From Bacteroidota bacterium (GTDB lineage: Bacteria; Bacteroidota; Bacteroidia; Chitinophagales; Saprospiraceae), in the NCBI GenBank assembly GCA_029567325.1, contig JAKQLF010000239.1:1-34182 (forward strand): DNA of 34,182 nt. Reading direction: 5' to 3'. Positions 25,017-32,726 of the stretch are shown here, piece after piece; positions within the stretch are counted from its first letter, which is position 1, and each line of letters begins with the position of its first letter. A program made the position numbers and the translations under genes. The notes below the pieces were generated by a model. It had not been told where the DNA came from, did no database searches, and saw only the letters and a program-made list of their open reading frames with translations.

Positions 25017-25054
25017 GAAAAAAGGCCTTTTGGTCAATTCCAAAAAGCCTTTTT
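25017..25054 (-). terminator. Terminator after the 163-residue barrel gene
   Basis: An AAAAAAGGC-CTTTTGG arm pairs with CCAAAAA-GCCTTTTT around a 6-base loop, with T runs on both strands. It lies 20 bp after the stop of the minus-strand gene. Confidence 0.75.
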
Positions 25055-25073
25055 ATTTCGTTTTTGCTAAGTA

Positions 25074-25565
25074 CTATCTATTCAAAATATATCTGGCTGT
25101 AAGTGCTCCATAGCCAAATCTTAGCCTATTATAAGAATCTGTAAAATCATAAGTATCAACCAGAACAAAACCTGGCGCCCAGTCAACGCTAACATTGAGT
25201 GGGAGATCGGGAAAAGTATACTCTAAACCTAGATCAAAATGTGCTCCTACCTCAGAATAAGATCCTAGGCTACCAAACCCATAAGACCACGTAGTGAATG
25301 TAGCACCGCCTCCTAAAAACCATCTTAAATTGTCGACAGATTCAATATCCTTATGAATTTGATAAAAACCTCCAAGGGCAAATCCGCCCCATCTTATTCC
25401 ACCAAAAAGCTCGACAGCGCTGCTTTCGCTGAGAAATGTCTTGTAAGAACCAATCAAACCATAACCGAGTTTTGCTCCTATCGAGCTCTTATAATCTTGT
25501 GCTTGCAAAGATTGACTGGCTACAAAACAAAATAAAACCGTAAGAATGAAAATAAATTTTCTCAT
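25074..25565 (-). CDS. Small outer-membrane beta-barrel protein
   Basis: 163 residues with a clear signal peptide (MRKFIFILTVLFCFVASQSLQAQ, cleaved after AQ) and alternating amphipathic strands rich in Gly and aromatics (GAKLGYGLIGSYK, FGGIRWGGFALGGFYQI, SEVGAHFDLGLEY). The length suits an eight-stranded barrel. It does not match a specific family that I can name. The C-terminus LTARYILNR lacks a terminal Phe. A TATCTTTG promoter lies 33 bases upstream and a strong terminator downstream, so it is a one-gene unit. Confidence 0.8.
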   Translation of the reverse strand: MRKFIFILTVLFCFVASQSLQAQDYKSSIGAKLGYGLIGSYKTFLSESSAVELFGGIRWGGFALGGFYQIHKDIESVDNLRWFLGGGATFTTWSYGFGSLGSYSEVGAHFDLGLEYTFPDLPLNVSVDWAPGFVLVDTYDFTDSYNRLRFGYGALTARYILNR

Positions 25566-25598
25566 TTGTATAAATTAATTTGGGTGATAAAATCGGGT

Positions 25599-25606
25599 CA
25601 AAGATA
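25599..25606 (-). promoter_or_regulatory. TAnnTTTG promoter of the small barrel gene
   Basis: TATCTTTG on the minus strand, 33 bases before the ATG at 25565. Confidence 0.55.
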
Positions 25607-25740
25607 TAAATTAACAATATGTTCCCCTAGTTTTAAGAATATATATTTTCTTCACTTTTATTCCCGAAAAAGTATTAAATAAAACATTTAGATTGGTCGT
25701 AAATAATCATCCCAGTCATCAATTGTAGAGCTCAGGAACA

Positions 25741-25869
25741 ATGTGGGAGTCGGAAAATGTAGGGCATGAGGCCAGTAAAGAACAATTGCTGATTGTACCT
25801 GATTGTGATAAAAATAAACAGACAGCGCCTTTGAAACAAAATATACTTTCCAATACGGCGAATGAATAA
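25741..25869 (+). CDS. Possible 42-residue small protein
   Basis: An ATG-to-TAA frame of 42 codons in the 350-bp gap before the DUF1015 gene, with a hydrophilic, protein-like composition (ASKEQLLIVPDCDKNKQT in the centre). No ribosome-binding site, promoter or known family was recognised. The rest of 25607-25913 is AT-rich and otherwise empty, except that it must hold the DUF1015 promoter. It may be chance. Confidence 0.2.
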   Translation: MWESENVGHEASKEQLLIVPDCDKNKQTAPLKQNILSNTANE

Positions 25870-25913
25870 ACTATTTGTGCTTAACTTTATACCATGAATC
25901 CAAGGTGTTTTGC

Positions 25914-26996
25914 ATGAAAATAACCCCTATTCAAGCTCTTGTTCCTAAAAAGGAAGTTGTAAAAGATACAAATGCTTTTTTTAAATCAGTTAAGGAGGAG
26001 TTCACCGCTGGTTTAAGAGATGCTTTTTTTGATCTCCAAAGTGCGGATAGTTATTACCTTTATTCAATAAGAACTAAAGAATCAAGCTCTATAGGTTTAG
26101 TTTGTCAGATAGATCGCACCTCAATTTTGGACAATAAAATATTGAAGCACGAGCAAATCATCAAAGAAAAATCAGATTTGCTCAAAGGATTCATAATGCA
26201 ATCTGGTGCAATGACAAAACCCATCATGACTTTTCACCAAAATGATGATTTTTTACTTCAAACATACCAAGAGATCATCAAAGAAACCTTTCCAATTTTC
26301 AATATCCAAATTGGTGAAGAAAATCATGAAATCTATAAGATAACAGATTCACAAACCATCAAAGAAATCGAAGCAAGGTTTGAATCTTTTATTCCTGACG
26401 CCTTCATTGCAGATGGTCATCACCGATTTGATTCTATGCAAAAAATTCTAGAAGAAAATGAAAATCTTGAAGGCATCGTTGTGGTTCTTTTTGGTGCCAA
26501 CCAAGTGAACGTGAAGGCCTATAACAAATTGATATTAGGACTGTCTCAGGAAGAATCCCGAGCACTCATGGCCCAATTTCACCAAATGGGCATACTTACC
26601 CCCCTCACTGTAATGTCAATGCCAAAAAATTCACATGAAGTGACACTCTTACTTGGCAATCAAGCATTTTTATTGGAGTTGAATGCTGATATAATCCATA
26701 AATATCAAAACGCAGCTCTTCCAATCATTGACTTAGAAATTTTTTCAGAAGAAATTTTTTCAACTGTGTTGGCATTAGATATGGATGATCAAAAAATCAT
26801 GCACCTCAATATTAGTCAAACCCTTGATTATATCAATGCACCAAATGAAAAAGGAACCTGTCTTTTTTGCTTTTATCCAATAGATATTTTGGACATTATA
26901 AAAGTATCAAGGATGGGTATGTTTTTACCACCAAAAAGTACGTGGTTTGAGCCAAAAGTCAGAAGCGGAATTATCGTCGGAAATTTTCACGAGTAG
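25914..26996 (+). CDS. DUF1015 family protein
   Basis: A 360-residue soluble protein of the DUF1015 family (PF06245). It begins MKITPIQALVPKKEVV and contains the family's hallmarks: an YYLYSIRTK strand, the hydrophobic EHE-like QIIKEKSDLLKGF segment, and the conserved ADGHHRFDS motif near residue 163. Members are widespread, of unknown biochemical function, and in many genomes lie near serine-biosynthesis genes, none of which is here. The frame is open 13 codons further up to a TTG at 25875. I chose the ATG at 25914 because it gives the family's normal N-terminus. It is slightly shorter than members of about 410 residues. The end reads PPKSTWFEPKVRSGIIVG. Confidence 0.85.
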   Translation: MKITPIQALVPKKEVVKDTNAFFKSVKEEFTAGLRDAFFDLQSADSYYLYSIRTKESSSIGLVCQIDRTSILDNKILKHEQIIKEKSDLLKGFIMQSGAMTKPIMTFHQNDDFLLQTYQEIIKETFPIFNIQIGEENHEIYKITDSQTIKEIEARFESFIPDAFIADGHHRFDSMQKILEENENLEGIVVVLFGANQVNVKAYNKLILGLSQEESRALMAQFHQMGILTPLTVMSMPKNSHEVTLLLGNQAFLLELNADIIHKYQNAALPIIDLEIFSEEIFSTVLALDMDDQKIMHLNISQTLDYINAPNEKGTCLFCFYPIDILDIIKVSRMGMFLPPKSTWFEPKVRSGIIVGNFHE

Positions 26997-27393
26997 TCTC
27001 CAGTTTGTGGCAGTAATAAGAGGATAGTCTAAAAAATAAAAAAAGACTATGCGTCGCAATACTCATTTTGGGGATCGTCTCCAGGTTAAGTCGGAAATTG
27101 GGATGACCACTACTTAAAATGTATATCTTATTTGGACACATAGCCTTTTAACAAACTAGGATCTCGTAAAACAAACTTTTTTGCTTTAGAAAGTACAAAT
27201 ATAGTGCATTATGTATTATAAAAAAATATAATATGAATTATTTTTAAATAATTTTGAATTTTATGGTTTTCCGTTGTTTTAGACCGGCAATTTTTGGTTT
27301 TTCTAGAACACATTGGCAAACACGTCTTTATTTACCCAAGAATTTAACTACAGATTTTTCAATTCATTAAGCAAACAAATCTCTGCCTTGTGA
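26997..27393. other. Intergenic region
   Basis: About 400 bp without a gene. A 7-bp inverted repeat (ATAGTCT at 27024-27030, AGACTAT at 27044-27050) encloses an A-rich 13-base loop and may be a weak terminator after the DUF1015 gene. The remainder is AT-rich and holds nothing I recognise. Confidence 0.5.
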
Positions 27394-27401
27394 TATCTTT
27401 G
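27394..27401 (+). promoter_or_regulatory. TAnnTTTG promoter giving a probably leaderless mRNA
   Basis: TATCTTTG ends four bases before the DoxX-like ATG at 27406. As this element is centred about seven bases before the start of transcription, the mRNA should begin at or next to the ATG. Confidence 0.5.
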
Positions 27402-27405
27402 CCAA

Positions 27406-27822
27406 ATGAAAGACATTGCAGATTTAATTGGCAGGATTTTTATTTCACTGCTTTTCATATACGAGGCATTAGATTCTTTACTTTTTTTCGACAATACCAA
27501 GAGCACCATGGAAGATTATGGGGTTTCTTATTATCCAAATATTTTGTTGGGCACCATCATTTTTATTTTATTCTTGGGTAGTATATTGGTATTGATTGGC
27601 TATTATGCCAGAATTGGAGCTTTCCTTTTATTGGTTTACTGGCTTACATTTACAGTGATCGTTTATTCGTTTTGGAATGATCCACCACTTACTCAAAGAC
27701 TCAACGCTTTATATTTTATGCGAAATATAGCATTGAGTGGTGGTTTGTTACTTCTTATAGCTAATGGTGCAGGCAACTACAGTGTAAAAAGATTGATACA
27801 CGTGATGCGACTTCCAAAGTAG
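27406..27822 (+). CDS. DoxX-like membrane protein
   Basis: A 138-residue inner-membrane protein with four hydrophobic segments (about 10-27, 47-65, 69-90 and 107-122) and the typical DoxX arrangement: LIGRIFISLLFIYEAL at the start, a loop with a Tyr-Gly, G.LVLIGYYARIGAFLLL in the middle, and F.RNIALSGGLLLL in the last helix. DoxX relatives are linked to quinone-dependent electron transfer or oxidative-stress complexes, but the role is not settled. It is a lone gene. Its promoter leaves no room for a leader. Confidence 0.85.
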   Translation: MKDIADLIGRIFISLLFIYEALDSLLFFDNTKSTMEDYGVSYYPNILLGTIIFILFLGSILVLIGYYARIGAFLLLVYWLTFTVIVYSFWNDPPLTQRLNALYFMRNIALSGGLLLLIANGAGNYSVKRLIHVMRLPK

Positions 27823-27918
27823 AAACAGACCCTAGCAATTGCTTGCCCAAAAGAAAGAAATACAACCACACAAAAAACAAATTCAACATCAGCACTGTCA
27901 TGCAGTAAATAAATCTGT

Positions 27919-27926
27919 TACCTTTG
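27919..27926 (+). promoter_or_regulatory. TAnnTTTG promoter of the DUF5606 gene
   Basis: TACCTTTG, 26 bases before the ATG at 27953. No clear -33 box. Confidence 0.55.
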
Positions 27927-27952
27927 CCTTCCTAAAAATATAGAATACAAGT

Positions 27953-28354
27953 ATGAAGCTTAAAAATATCATAGCAGTTAGCGGTGAATCGGGCCTTTTT
28001 GAATTGGTCACAACAAAGAATAGTGGTTTGATCCTTAAGGATCCAAAGTCTGGAAAGACCAGTTTTTTTTCTATGCGAGCACATCAATTTACTCCACTGG
28101 AGACCATAGGCATCTATACAATGATGGATACCAAAGACATCAAAGATATTTTTGAGATCATGCGTTCAAAAATTGCAGATCTTCCTTTACCCTCTGTGAA
28201 GGATGACAACAAGAAAATCATGTCTTATTTCGTTGAGATATTGCCAGACTATGATAGAGACAGAGTATATCCTAGTGATGTGAAGAAAGTCTTGAAGTGG
28301 TACAAGGCCATGGAAGAAAATGGTTTCTTCGATGCACATGATGAAGAGGAGTAA
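27953..28354 (+). CDS. DUF5606 family protein
   Basis: A 133-residue cytoplasmic protein of a Bacteroidota-specific family. It opens with MKLKNIIAVSGESGLFELVTT and continues with a SGLILKDPKSGKTSFF strand and a LETIGIYT segment, the recognised DUF5606 pattern of an N-terminal small beta domain. The C-terminal part (ILPDYDRDRVYPSDVKKVLKWYKAM) is helical and ends in an acidic tail. The function is unknown. It has its own promoter, and a lipoprotein gene follows within 30 bases and may share the transcript. Confidence 0.85.
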   Translation: MKLKNIIAVSGESGLFELVTTKNSGLILKDPKSGKTSFFSMRAHQFTPLETIGIYTMMDTKDIKDIFEIMRSKIADLPLPSVKDDNKKIMSYFVEILPDYDRDRVYPSDVKKVLKWYKAMEENGFFDAHDEEE

Positions 28355-28381
28355 AATCTTTGTCATAAAAAGTAAAATTTG

Positions 28382-29623
28382 ATGTCTTATTTTGTGAGAA
28401 TTAGCTTGTTGTTTTTTTGTGCTGCTTTCCTTTTTTCATGTCGAAAGGAGGAAGTGATCGAAGTTGGAACATTCGAAGTTTCCCTCAGCTCTACCAGTGC
28501 ATCTGATAAAACAGTCAAACCATTCGAGCCATTTCGTACCACGATCAATGCTTCTGCCGGTGCGGCCAATCTCAAAGGCTTGCTTGTGCTTCAAGATGGA
28601 GAAGCGGTGGATTTTCACAGAATAAAGATAAATGATAGACCTCTAGAAGGTAACCCTTATATTATATATCCGCCAGACGATGCTGGCTTCAAATTTGTGG
28701 TAGAAATCATTGCGCCAGATAAAACAGGAGACTACGTATTTACTTTTAAAGTTGTAGACTTTAGTGATGCGGTGATGAATGTTTCCAGAAATATCAAAGT
28801 GGAAGCTGCTTCACCTACGCTAAAATACAATGGGCCAGAATTGGTCATTGTAAAAAAAGGCAATGAAGCCATTTATAAACTCAACGGACTTCCCAAAGAT
28901 GGAAAACTGAGGACCCTGGAAGTATTGATTAATGGAAGTAAGCTAGCCAATGCAAATTTAGTATCCTTTGGAGCTCAAAGTCCCACAGCAAATCCTTTTC
29001 CATTGGACATCTCTTTTGAAAACGGATTTGACCGTGACCTCAAATTGATTGCACCAACCACCGCAGGCAATTATGTTTATACATTTATCTTGACTGATGA
29101 GTTTGGTGCCTCAGCCCGAGATTCTGCCGACGTTTTGGTAGGAGAACCAGCCATAGAATTATTGACGAAGGATCTCTACAATATTGCGAAAGACAGCGTA
29201 TCGGGTGGATTATCATTGTTGACTGGAAATACGGGTAAACCTGATACCATGGATGGTCCCATCATCATCGATCTAGGATTACAACCAGGGAATGATGATC
29301 CTGCTTCCAATTGGCTCAGACAAATCAGAGGAGGCAATGGTTTGGAAATAAGATATCTCAAAAATGGTCAAATGAACCTACCACAAACGTTCACTTATCA
29401 AAGGGTAGAAACTCAAGAACAAATTGCCCTATTATTTGAAAATAATGGAATATCCTTTACCCAAAAAGATGCTCAAAATCGACTGATATCAGACCCACTT
29501 CAAATTGGTCAAATCTTAGTTGTAAAATATGGTCTTACCAAATATTTCTTATTGGAGACCGTTTTGGTAAGCAGTGATGCTAGCAGCAATGACGATTATT
29601 ATCGATTTAATATCAAACAATAG
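28382..29623 (+). CDS. Lipoprotein with Ig-like repeats, possibly surface-exposed
   Basis: 413 residues from the ATG at 28382 (a TTG one codon earlier is less likely). A lipoprotein signal peptide ends FLFSC, with Cys20 as the lipid anchor. The next residues, RKEE, resemble the Lys-plus-acidic signal that sends Bacteroidota lipoproteins to the cell surface. Two similar beta-rich modules follow: each contains a KGL.V or RTLEVLINGS strand, a TAGNYVYTFILTDEFGASARD-like strand (TGDYVFTFKVVDFSDAV in the first) and a short linker. They look like Ig/cadherin-type repeats. The C-terminal about 150 residues are unassigned. No enzyme motif was seen. It probably shares the DUF5606 transcript. Confidence 0.75.
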   Translation: MSYFVRISLLFFCAAFLFSCRKEEVIEVGTFEVSLSSTSASDKTVKPFEPFRTTINASAGAANLKGLLVLQDGEAVDFHRIKINDRPLEGNPYIIYPPDDAGFKFVVEIIAPDKTGDYVFTFKVVDFSDAVMNVSRNIKVEAASPTLKYNGPELVIVKKGNEAIYKLNGLPKDGKLRTLEVLINGSKLANANLVSFGAQSPTANPFPLDISFENGFDRDLKLIAPTTAGNYVYTFILTDEFGASARDSADVLVGEPAIELLTKDLYNIAKDSVSGGLSLLTGNTGKPDTMDGPIIIDLGLQPGNDDPASNWLRQIRGGNGLEIRYLKNGQMNLPQTFTYQRVETQEQIALLFENNGISFTQKDAQNRLISDPLQIGQILVVKYGLTKYFLLETVLVSSDASSNDDYYRFNIKQ

Positions 29624-29641
29624 TACAAATTTGATTATTCT

Positions 29642-29920
29642 TTATTTACAGCTGAGTTCGTCTGCTTCTTTTTTGGCAGTTGCTATATCTGTCGCGCTCA
29701 CTTGAGGACAGCCATCCACTTTATTGAGATAATTGGTTAAAGCGGCCTTATATAGTTCACAATTTTCCTTACTTGGACTTACGGAATAAGCACTTGCCGC
29801 ATCCGACAATGTTCCTGCAGCGATAGACAAGTCTACAATATTGCAAGTCGAGGTTAGGTTTCCTTCCTTTGCGCAACTCATTGCCCCAACCATTAAAAGC
29901 AAACTAAATAATTTCTTCAT
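29642..29920 (-). CDS. Small lipoprotein of unknown function
   Basis: 92 residues. The signal peptide MKKLFSLLLMVGAMSC ends in a lipobox (AMSC, Cys16). The mature part has three further cysteines plus one at the end (CNIV, NCELY, GCPQ and SCK), which could form disulfides in the periplasm, and looks helical. No family was recognised. It has its own TACTTTTG promoter 24 bases upstream and converges with the larger lipoprotein gene, 18 bp apart, with no terminator visible. Confidence 0.75.
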   Translation of the reverse strand: MKKLFSLLLMVGAMSCAKEGNLTSTCNIVDLSIAAGTLSDAASAYSVSPSKENCELYKAALTNYLNKVDGCPQVSATDIATAKKEADELSCK

Positions 29921-29944
29921 GTTTGAAATTTACAGCAAGTTAGT

Positions 29945-29952
29945 CAAAAGTA
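29945..29952 (-). promoter_or_regulatory. TAnnTTTG promoter of the small lipoprotein gene
   Basis: TACTTTTG on the minus strand, 24 bases before the ATG at 29920. Confidence 0.5.
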
Positions 29953-30112
29953 TAGAAGTTCATAGAATCGTTGAATCTAAAGCGATAGTCATTAATTAAA
30001 TTATTGTTTTTTGGCCAAAAGTAAACTAGGATTCCATCAAAAGGTATAAATTCAACCAAATACACTTATCAATATAGAATACCAAAGTATATTATTTTGT
30101 ATTACAATAAAA

Positions 30113-30144
30113 TTGTATAGTTCCTAAAAATTTTAATATTTTTG
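30113..30144 (+). promoter_or_regulatory. mscL promoter
   Basis: TTG at 30113-30115, a 21-base spacer, and TATTTTTG at 30137-30144. The leader to the mscL ATG at 30178 is about 30 bases and ends TTTTTGAGGT. Confidence 0.6.
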
Positions 30145-30177
30145 AAGCTATTAACTAACAACAACAATTTTTGAGGT

Positions 30178-30546
30178 ATGATTAAGGAATTTAAAGAATT
30201 TATCATGAAAGGCAATGTGCTGGATCTAGCCGTTGCAGTCATTATTGGTGGAGCATTTGGAAAAATAATATCTTCTTTGGTAGAGGATATCATCACACCA
30301 CTTATTCTTAAGCCATCATTAGAAGCTGCTGGAGTAGCGAGTATTGAAGAATGGGCCCCGGGCGGAATATTTTTCGGTAAGTTTCTTGGAGCGGCTATTT
30401 CATTTTTGGTGATTGCTTTTGTCATGTTTTTGATCATCAAGTCATTCAACAAATTAAATCCACCTGCACCACCGGCTCCACCTGCACCTGCTGGTCCTAC
30501 TGAAACCGAACTATTGATTCAAATAAGAGATCTTTTGAAAAAATAA
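30178..30546 (+). CDS. mscL: Large-conductance mechanosensitive channel
   Basis: Opens under high membrane tension to release solutes during hypo-osmotic shock. 122 residues. It has the amphipathic N-terminal helix (MIKEFKEFIMKGNVLDLAV), the first pore-lining helix with VAVIIGGAFGKIISSLVEDIITP, a periplasmic loop, the second helix (FLGAAISFLVIAFVMFLIIKSFNKL), a Pro/Ala-rich linker (PPAPPAPPAPAG) and the C-terminal bundle helix TETELLIQIRDLLKK. This is the complete family plan. It is a single-gene unit with its own promoter and terminator. Confidence 0.97.
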   Translation: MIKEFKEFIMKGNVLDLAVAVIIGGAFGKIISSLVEDIITPLILKPSLEAAGVASIEEWAPGGIFFGKFLGAAISFLVIAFVMFLIIKSFNKLNPPAPPAPPAPAGPTETELLIQIRDLLKK

Positions 30547-30567
30547 TTTAAGTTTTAAAAGCTTAGT

Positions 30568-30600
30568 AGGCCAAATCTTTACAAGGTTTGGCCTTTCTAT
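30568..30600 (+). terminator. Terminator after mscL
   Basis: AGGCCAAA (30568-30575) pairs with TTTGGCCT (30587-30594) around an 11-base loop, followed by TTCTATTTT. Confidence 0.7.
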
Positions 30601-30651
30601 TTTAAGAATGTACGTATTCAGTTCGATTTCTTTTCGTCATCAAAAATGTGC

Positions 30652-30659
30652 TATTTTTG
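30652..30659 (+). promoter_or_regulatory. TAnnTTTG promoter of the esterase gene
   Basis: TATTTTTG, 44 bases before the ATG at 30704. Confidence 0.5.
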
Positions 30660-30703
30660 TGCATTGAAAGGCGGAATCTAAATTATCGCAAAAAATTTAA
30701 AAC

Positions 30704-31573
30704 ATGAAGTGGAGTCCTTATTTAGTGCTATCAATTGTATTCTGTTGTAATTGGGGTAGCAGCCAAGGAGTCACAACCACTCAAGACCTTATTTATGCAA
30801 GAAGCCCTCAAGGAGAACTACATCTAGATTTGTATCTGCCACAGAACCCTAAAAATGATTTTCTCATCATTTGGGTTCATGGGGGAGCCTGGAAAAGCGG
30901 CGATAAAAGTAATCCTCCAAAAGCACTTGTCGATCAGGGCTATGCTATGGCCAGCATCAATTATCGCTTGAGTACCGAGGCGATATTCCCTGCACAAATT
31001 CATGATATAAAAGCTGCGATAAGATATTTGCGTGCCAATGGAAAAAGTTTTGGACTGAATGCCAAAAACATCATTTTATGGGGATCATCAGCAGGAGGTC
31101 ATTTGGTTGCGTTAGCAGGTCTTTCCAATGGTGATAAATATCTAGAAGGAGTTTTGGGAAATTATCAAAGTTTTTCCTCAGACGTGCAAGGAATCATTGA
31201 CTTTTATGGCCCAACCAACCTAGAAAGCATTTTAGAACAATCTACACCCCATGGTTTGGAAGTACGGATCCCTGCTTTACAGATGCTTTTTGGGTCAGAT
31301 CCACTTACATCCAAAGATATTGCCAAAAAATGCTCACCAGTAAACTATGTAGATTCAGATGATCCACCCATATTCATAGCACATGGCGATCAAGATAATC
31401 AAGTTCCGATCAACCAATCCATAGAGTTGTTTGGTAAATGCAAAAAATCAGAATTGCAAGTGAGTTTGGAATTTGTTTATGGCAATGGTCATGGAGGATA
31501 TGGTTTTGAAAGTAATGAAATGACCCAAAAGTTGATGACCTTTTTACTTGCCATCGCTAAAAACAACGAGTGA
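30704..31573 (+). CDS. Secreted alpha/beta-hydrolase (carboxylesterase-like)
   Basis: 289 residues with a signal peptide (core near 6-16, likely cleavage after GSSQG). The oxyanion motif HGGAW is at 59-63. The nucleophile elbow GSSAG is at 127-131, with Ser129 as catalytic serine. The acid lies in AHGDQDNQVP (Asp231) and the base in GNGHGG (His263). This is the hormone-sensitive-lipase / BD-FAE type of esterase, close to enzymes that remove acetyl, feruloyl or similar esters from polysaccharides. The substrate is unknown and no carbohydrate-utilisation genes lie adjacent. It has its own promoter. Export implies action in the periplasm or outside. Confidence 0.85.
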   Translation: MKWSPYLVLSIVFCCNWGSSQGVTTTQDLIYARSPQGELHLDLYLPQNPKNDFLIIWVHGGAWKSGDKSNPPKALVDQGYAMASINYRLSTEAIFPAQIHDIKAAIRYLRANGKSFGLNAKNIILWGSSAGGHLVALAGLSNGDKYLEGVLGNYQSFSSDVQGIIDFYGPTNLESILEQSTPHGLEVRIPALQMLFGSDPLTSKDIAKKCSPVNYVDSDDPPIFIAHGDQDNQVPINQSIELFGKCKKSELQVSLEFVYGNGHGGYGFESNEMTQKLMTFLLAIAKNNE

Positions 31574-31913
31574 TACTAAACCAAAACTTCAAAATTTAAT
31601 GCACATCCAAATCAATGGATAGGTTTTGAGCCAAATAGAATGCATCATAAAAAAAAACAAGGTCGCATCTTGGAGGGTGTTTAAATAAAAACATTTGTCC
31701 ATAAAAGCTTGATATTTCCTACTTTACAAAACCCTGTAACAGAAATATAACGCTTGATATATAAAAATATCCAGAAAATTATTAGTATCTTTGCACCACC
31801 TTTTCAGAAAGGGATATCAATAAAATTTGGGGAAGGAGTCTATTTACAAAAATCTAAGACCAAAATGATGGTTGTAAGATTTGAAATAAAAGAACGTATT
31901 TTAAAAAAAGAGG
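31574..31913 (+). promoter_or_regulatory. Leader region with a TAnnTTTG promoter at 31786-31793
   Basis: The 340-bp gap before the glycogen synthase-like gene contains TATCTTTG at 31786-31793, implying a leader of about 115 bases. A 73-codon frame starting at 31754 lies partly in this leader and overlaps the next gene; it has no protein character. No riboswitch or terminator was recognised. Confidence 0.5.
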
Positions 31914-32726
31914 ATGAGAGTATTATATGTCACGCAAGAAATGAACCCTTACACCGCATTGTCGGAAATATCTGAAATCTTTAAAAATTTACCACAAAAA
32001 GCCCAAGACAACAACTACGAAATAAGAGTTTTGATGCCTAAATTTGGTAGCATCAATGAAAGAAGGCACAGATTACACGAAGTGGTAAGACTTTCTGGTA
32101 TGAACATCATCGTTGATGACGAAGATTATCCACTCATCATAAAAGTTGCTTCTATCCCGGGTTCAAGATTGCAAGTTTACTTTTTGGATAATGAAGAATT
32201 TTTCAAAAAAAGAGCAGAGTTCTTTGACGAAGAGAACAACCTATTTGAAGACAATGAGGAAAGAGCGGTATTTTTCTGCAAAGGTGTTATTGAGACCGTA
32301 AGAAAATTTGGTTGGGCACCAGACATCATTCATTGCCACGGATCATTTACTTCTCTCGTTCCATTATTTGTGAAAAAAGTTTATCATACAGATCCAATCT
32401 TAAATTTTTCTAAAGTTATCTACTCAGCCTACACAGATGTGATAGGAAATGCGTTTAAGAAGAGCTTTAAAGATGTAGCGACCATCAACTCTTTGACTGA
32501 CGACGATATTACAGCCTACTATAGGGATGGTATTGTCGATTTAAATCAAGGAGCTTGCCATTTTGCTGATGGAGTTATTCTGGCTAGCGAATCACTGGGT
32601 TCACTCGATGTCGATCAATTGGCAAAGGACAAACCAGTTATGAGCATAGTTGGAAATGAAAATCATCTTTCTGAAACTATTGCATTTTATCAACAATTTA
32701 TTGAACAAGAAGTAGATAATGAATAA
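31914..32726 (+). CDS. Half-length glycogen/starch synthase-like protein
   Basis: 270 residues that match only the N-terminal half of GT5 glycogen synthases: MRVLYVTQEMNPY at the start, FGSINERRHRLHEVVRLSGMNI, a DNEEFF segment, then ERAVFFCKGVIETVRKFGWAPDIIHCHGSFTSLVPL, equivalent to the HxH/DWHT region. The C-terminal nucleotide-sugar-binding half is absent. The N-terminal K-x-G-G loop needed for ADP-glucose binding is replaced by TALSEIS. It is thus unlikely to be a working synthase, though it keeps the fold. Similar short proteins with this neighbourhood (DUF4270, then glmS) are a recurring Bacteroidota arrangement as I recall. It overlaps the next gene by 8 bases, a sign of translational coupling. 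Confidence 0.85.
   Translation: MRVLYVTQEMNPYTALSEISEIFKNLPQKAQDNNYEIRVLMPKFGSINERRHRLHEVVRLSGMNIIVDDEDYPLIIKVASIPGSRLQVYFLDNEEFFKKRAEFFDEENNLFEDNEERAVFFCKGVIETVRKFGWAPDIIHCHGSFTSLVPLFVKKVYHTDPILNFSKVIYSAYTDVIGNAFKKSFKDVATINSLTDDDITAYYRDGIVDLNQGACHFADGVILASESLGSLDVDQLAKDKPVMSIVGNENHLSETIAFYQQFIEQEVDNE

Noticed and set aside
26997-27393. Structured RNA or tRNA in the 400-bp gap
   Set aside because: No cloverleaf, conserved loop or strong stem was found by eye beyond the 7-bp A-rich hairpin.
31754-31975. 73-codon plus-strand ORF
   Set aside because: It contains the promoter and leader of the glycogen synthase-like gene and overlaps that gene in another frame.
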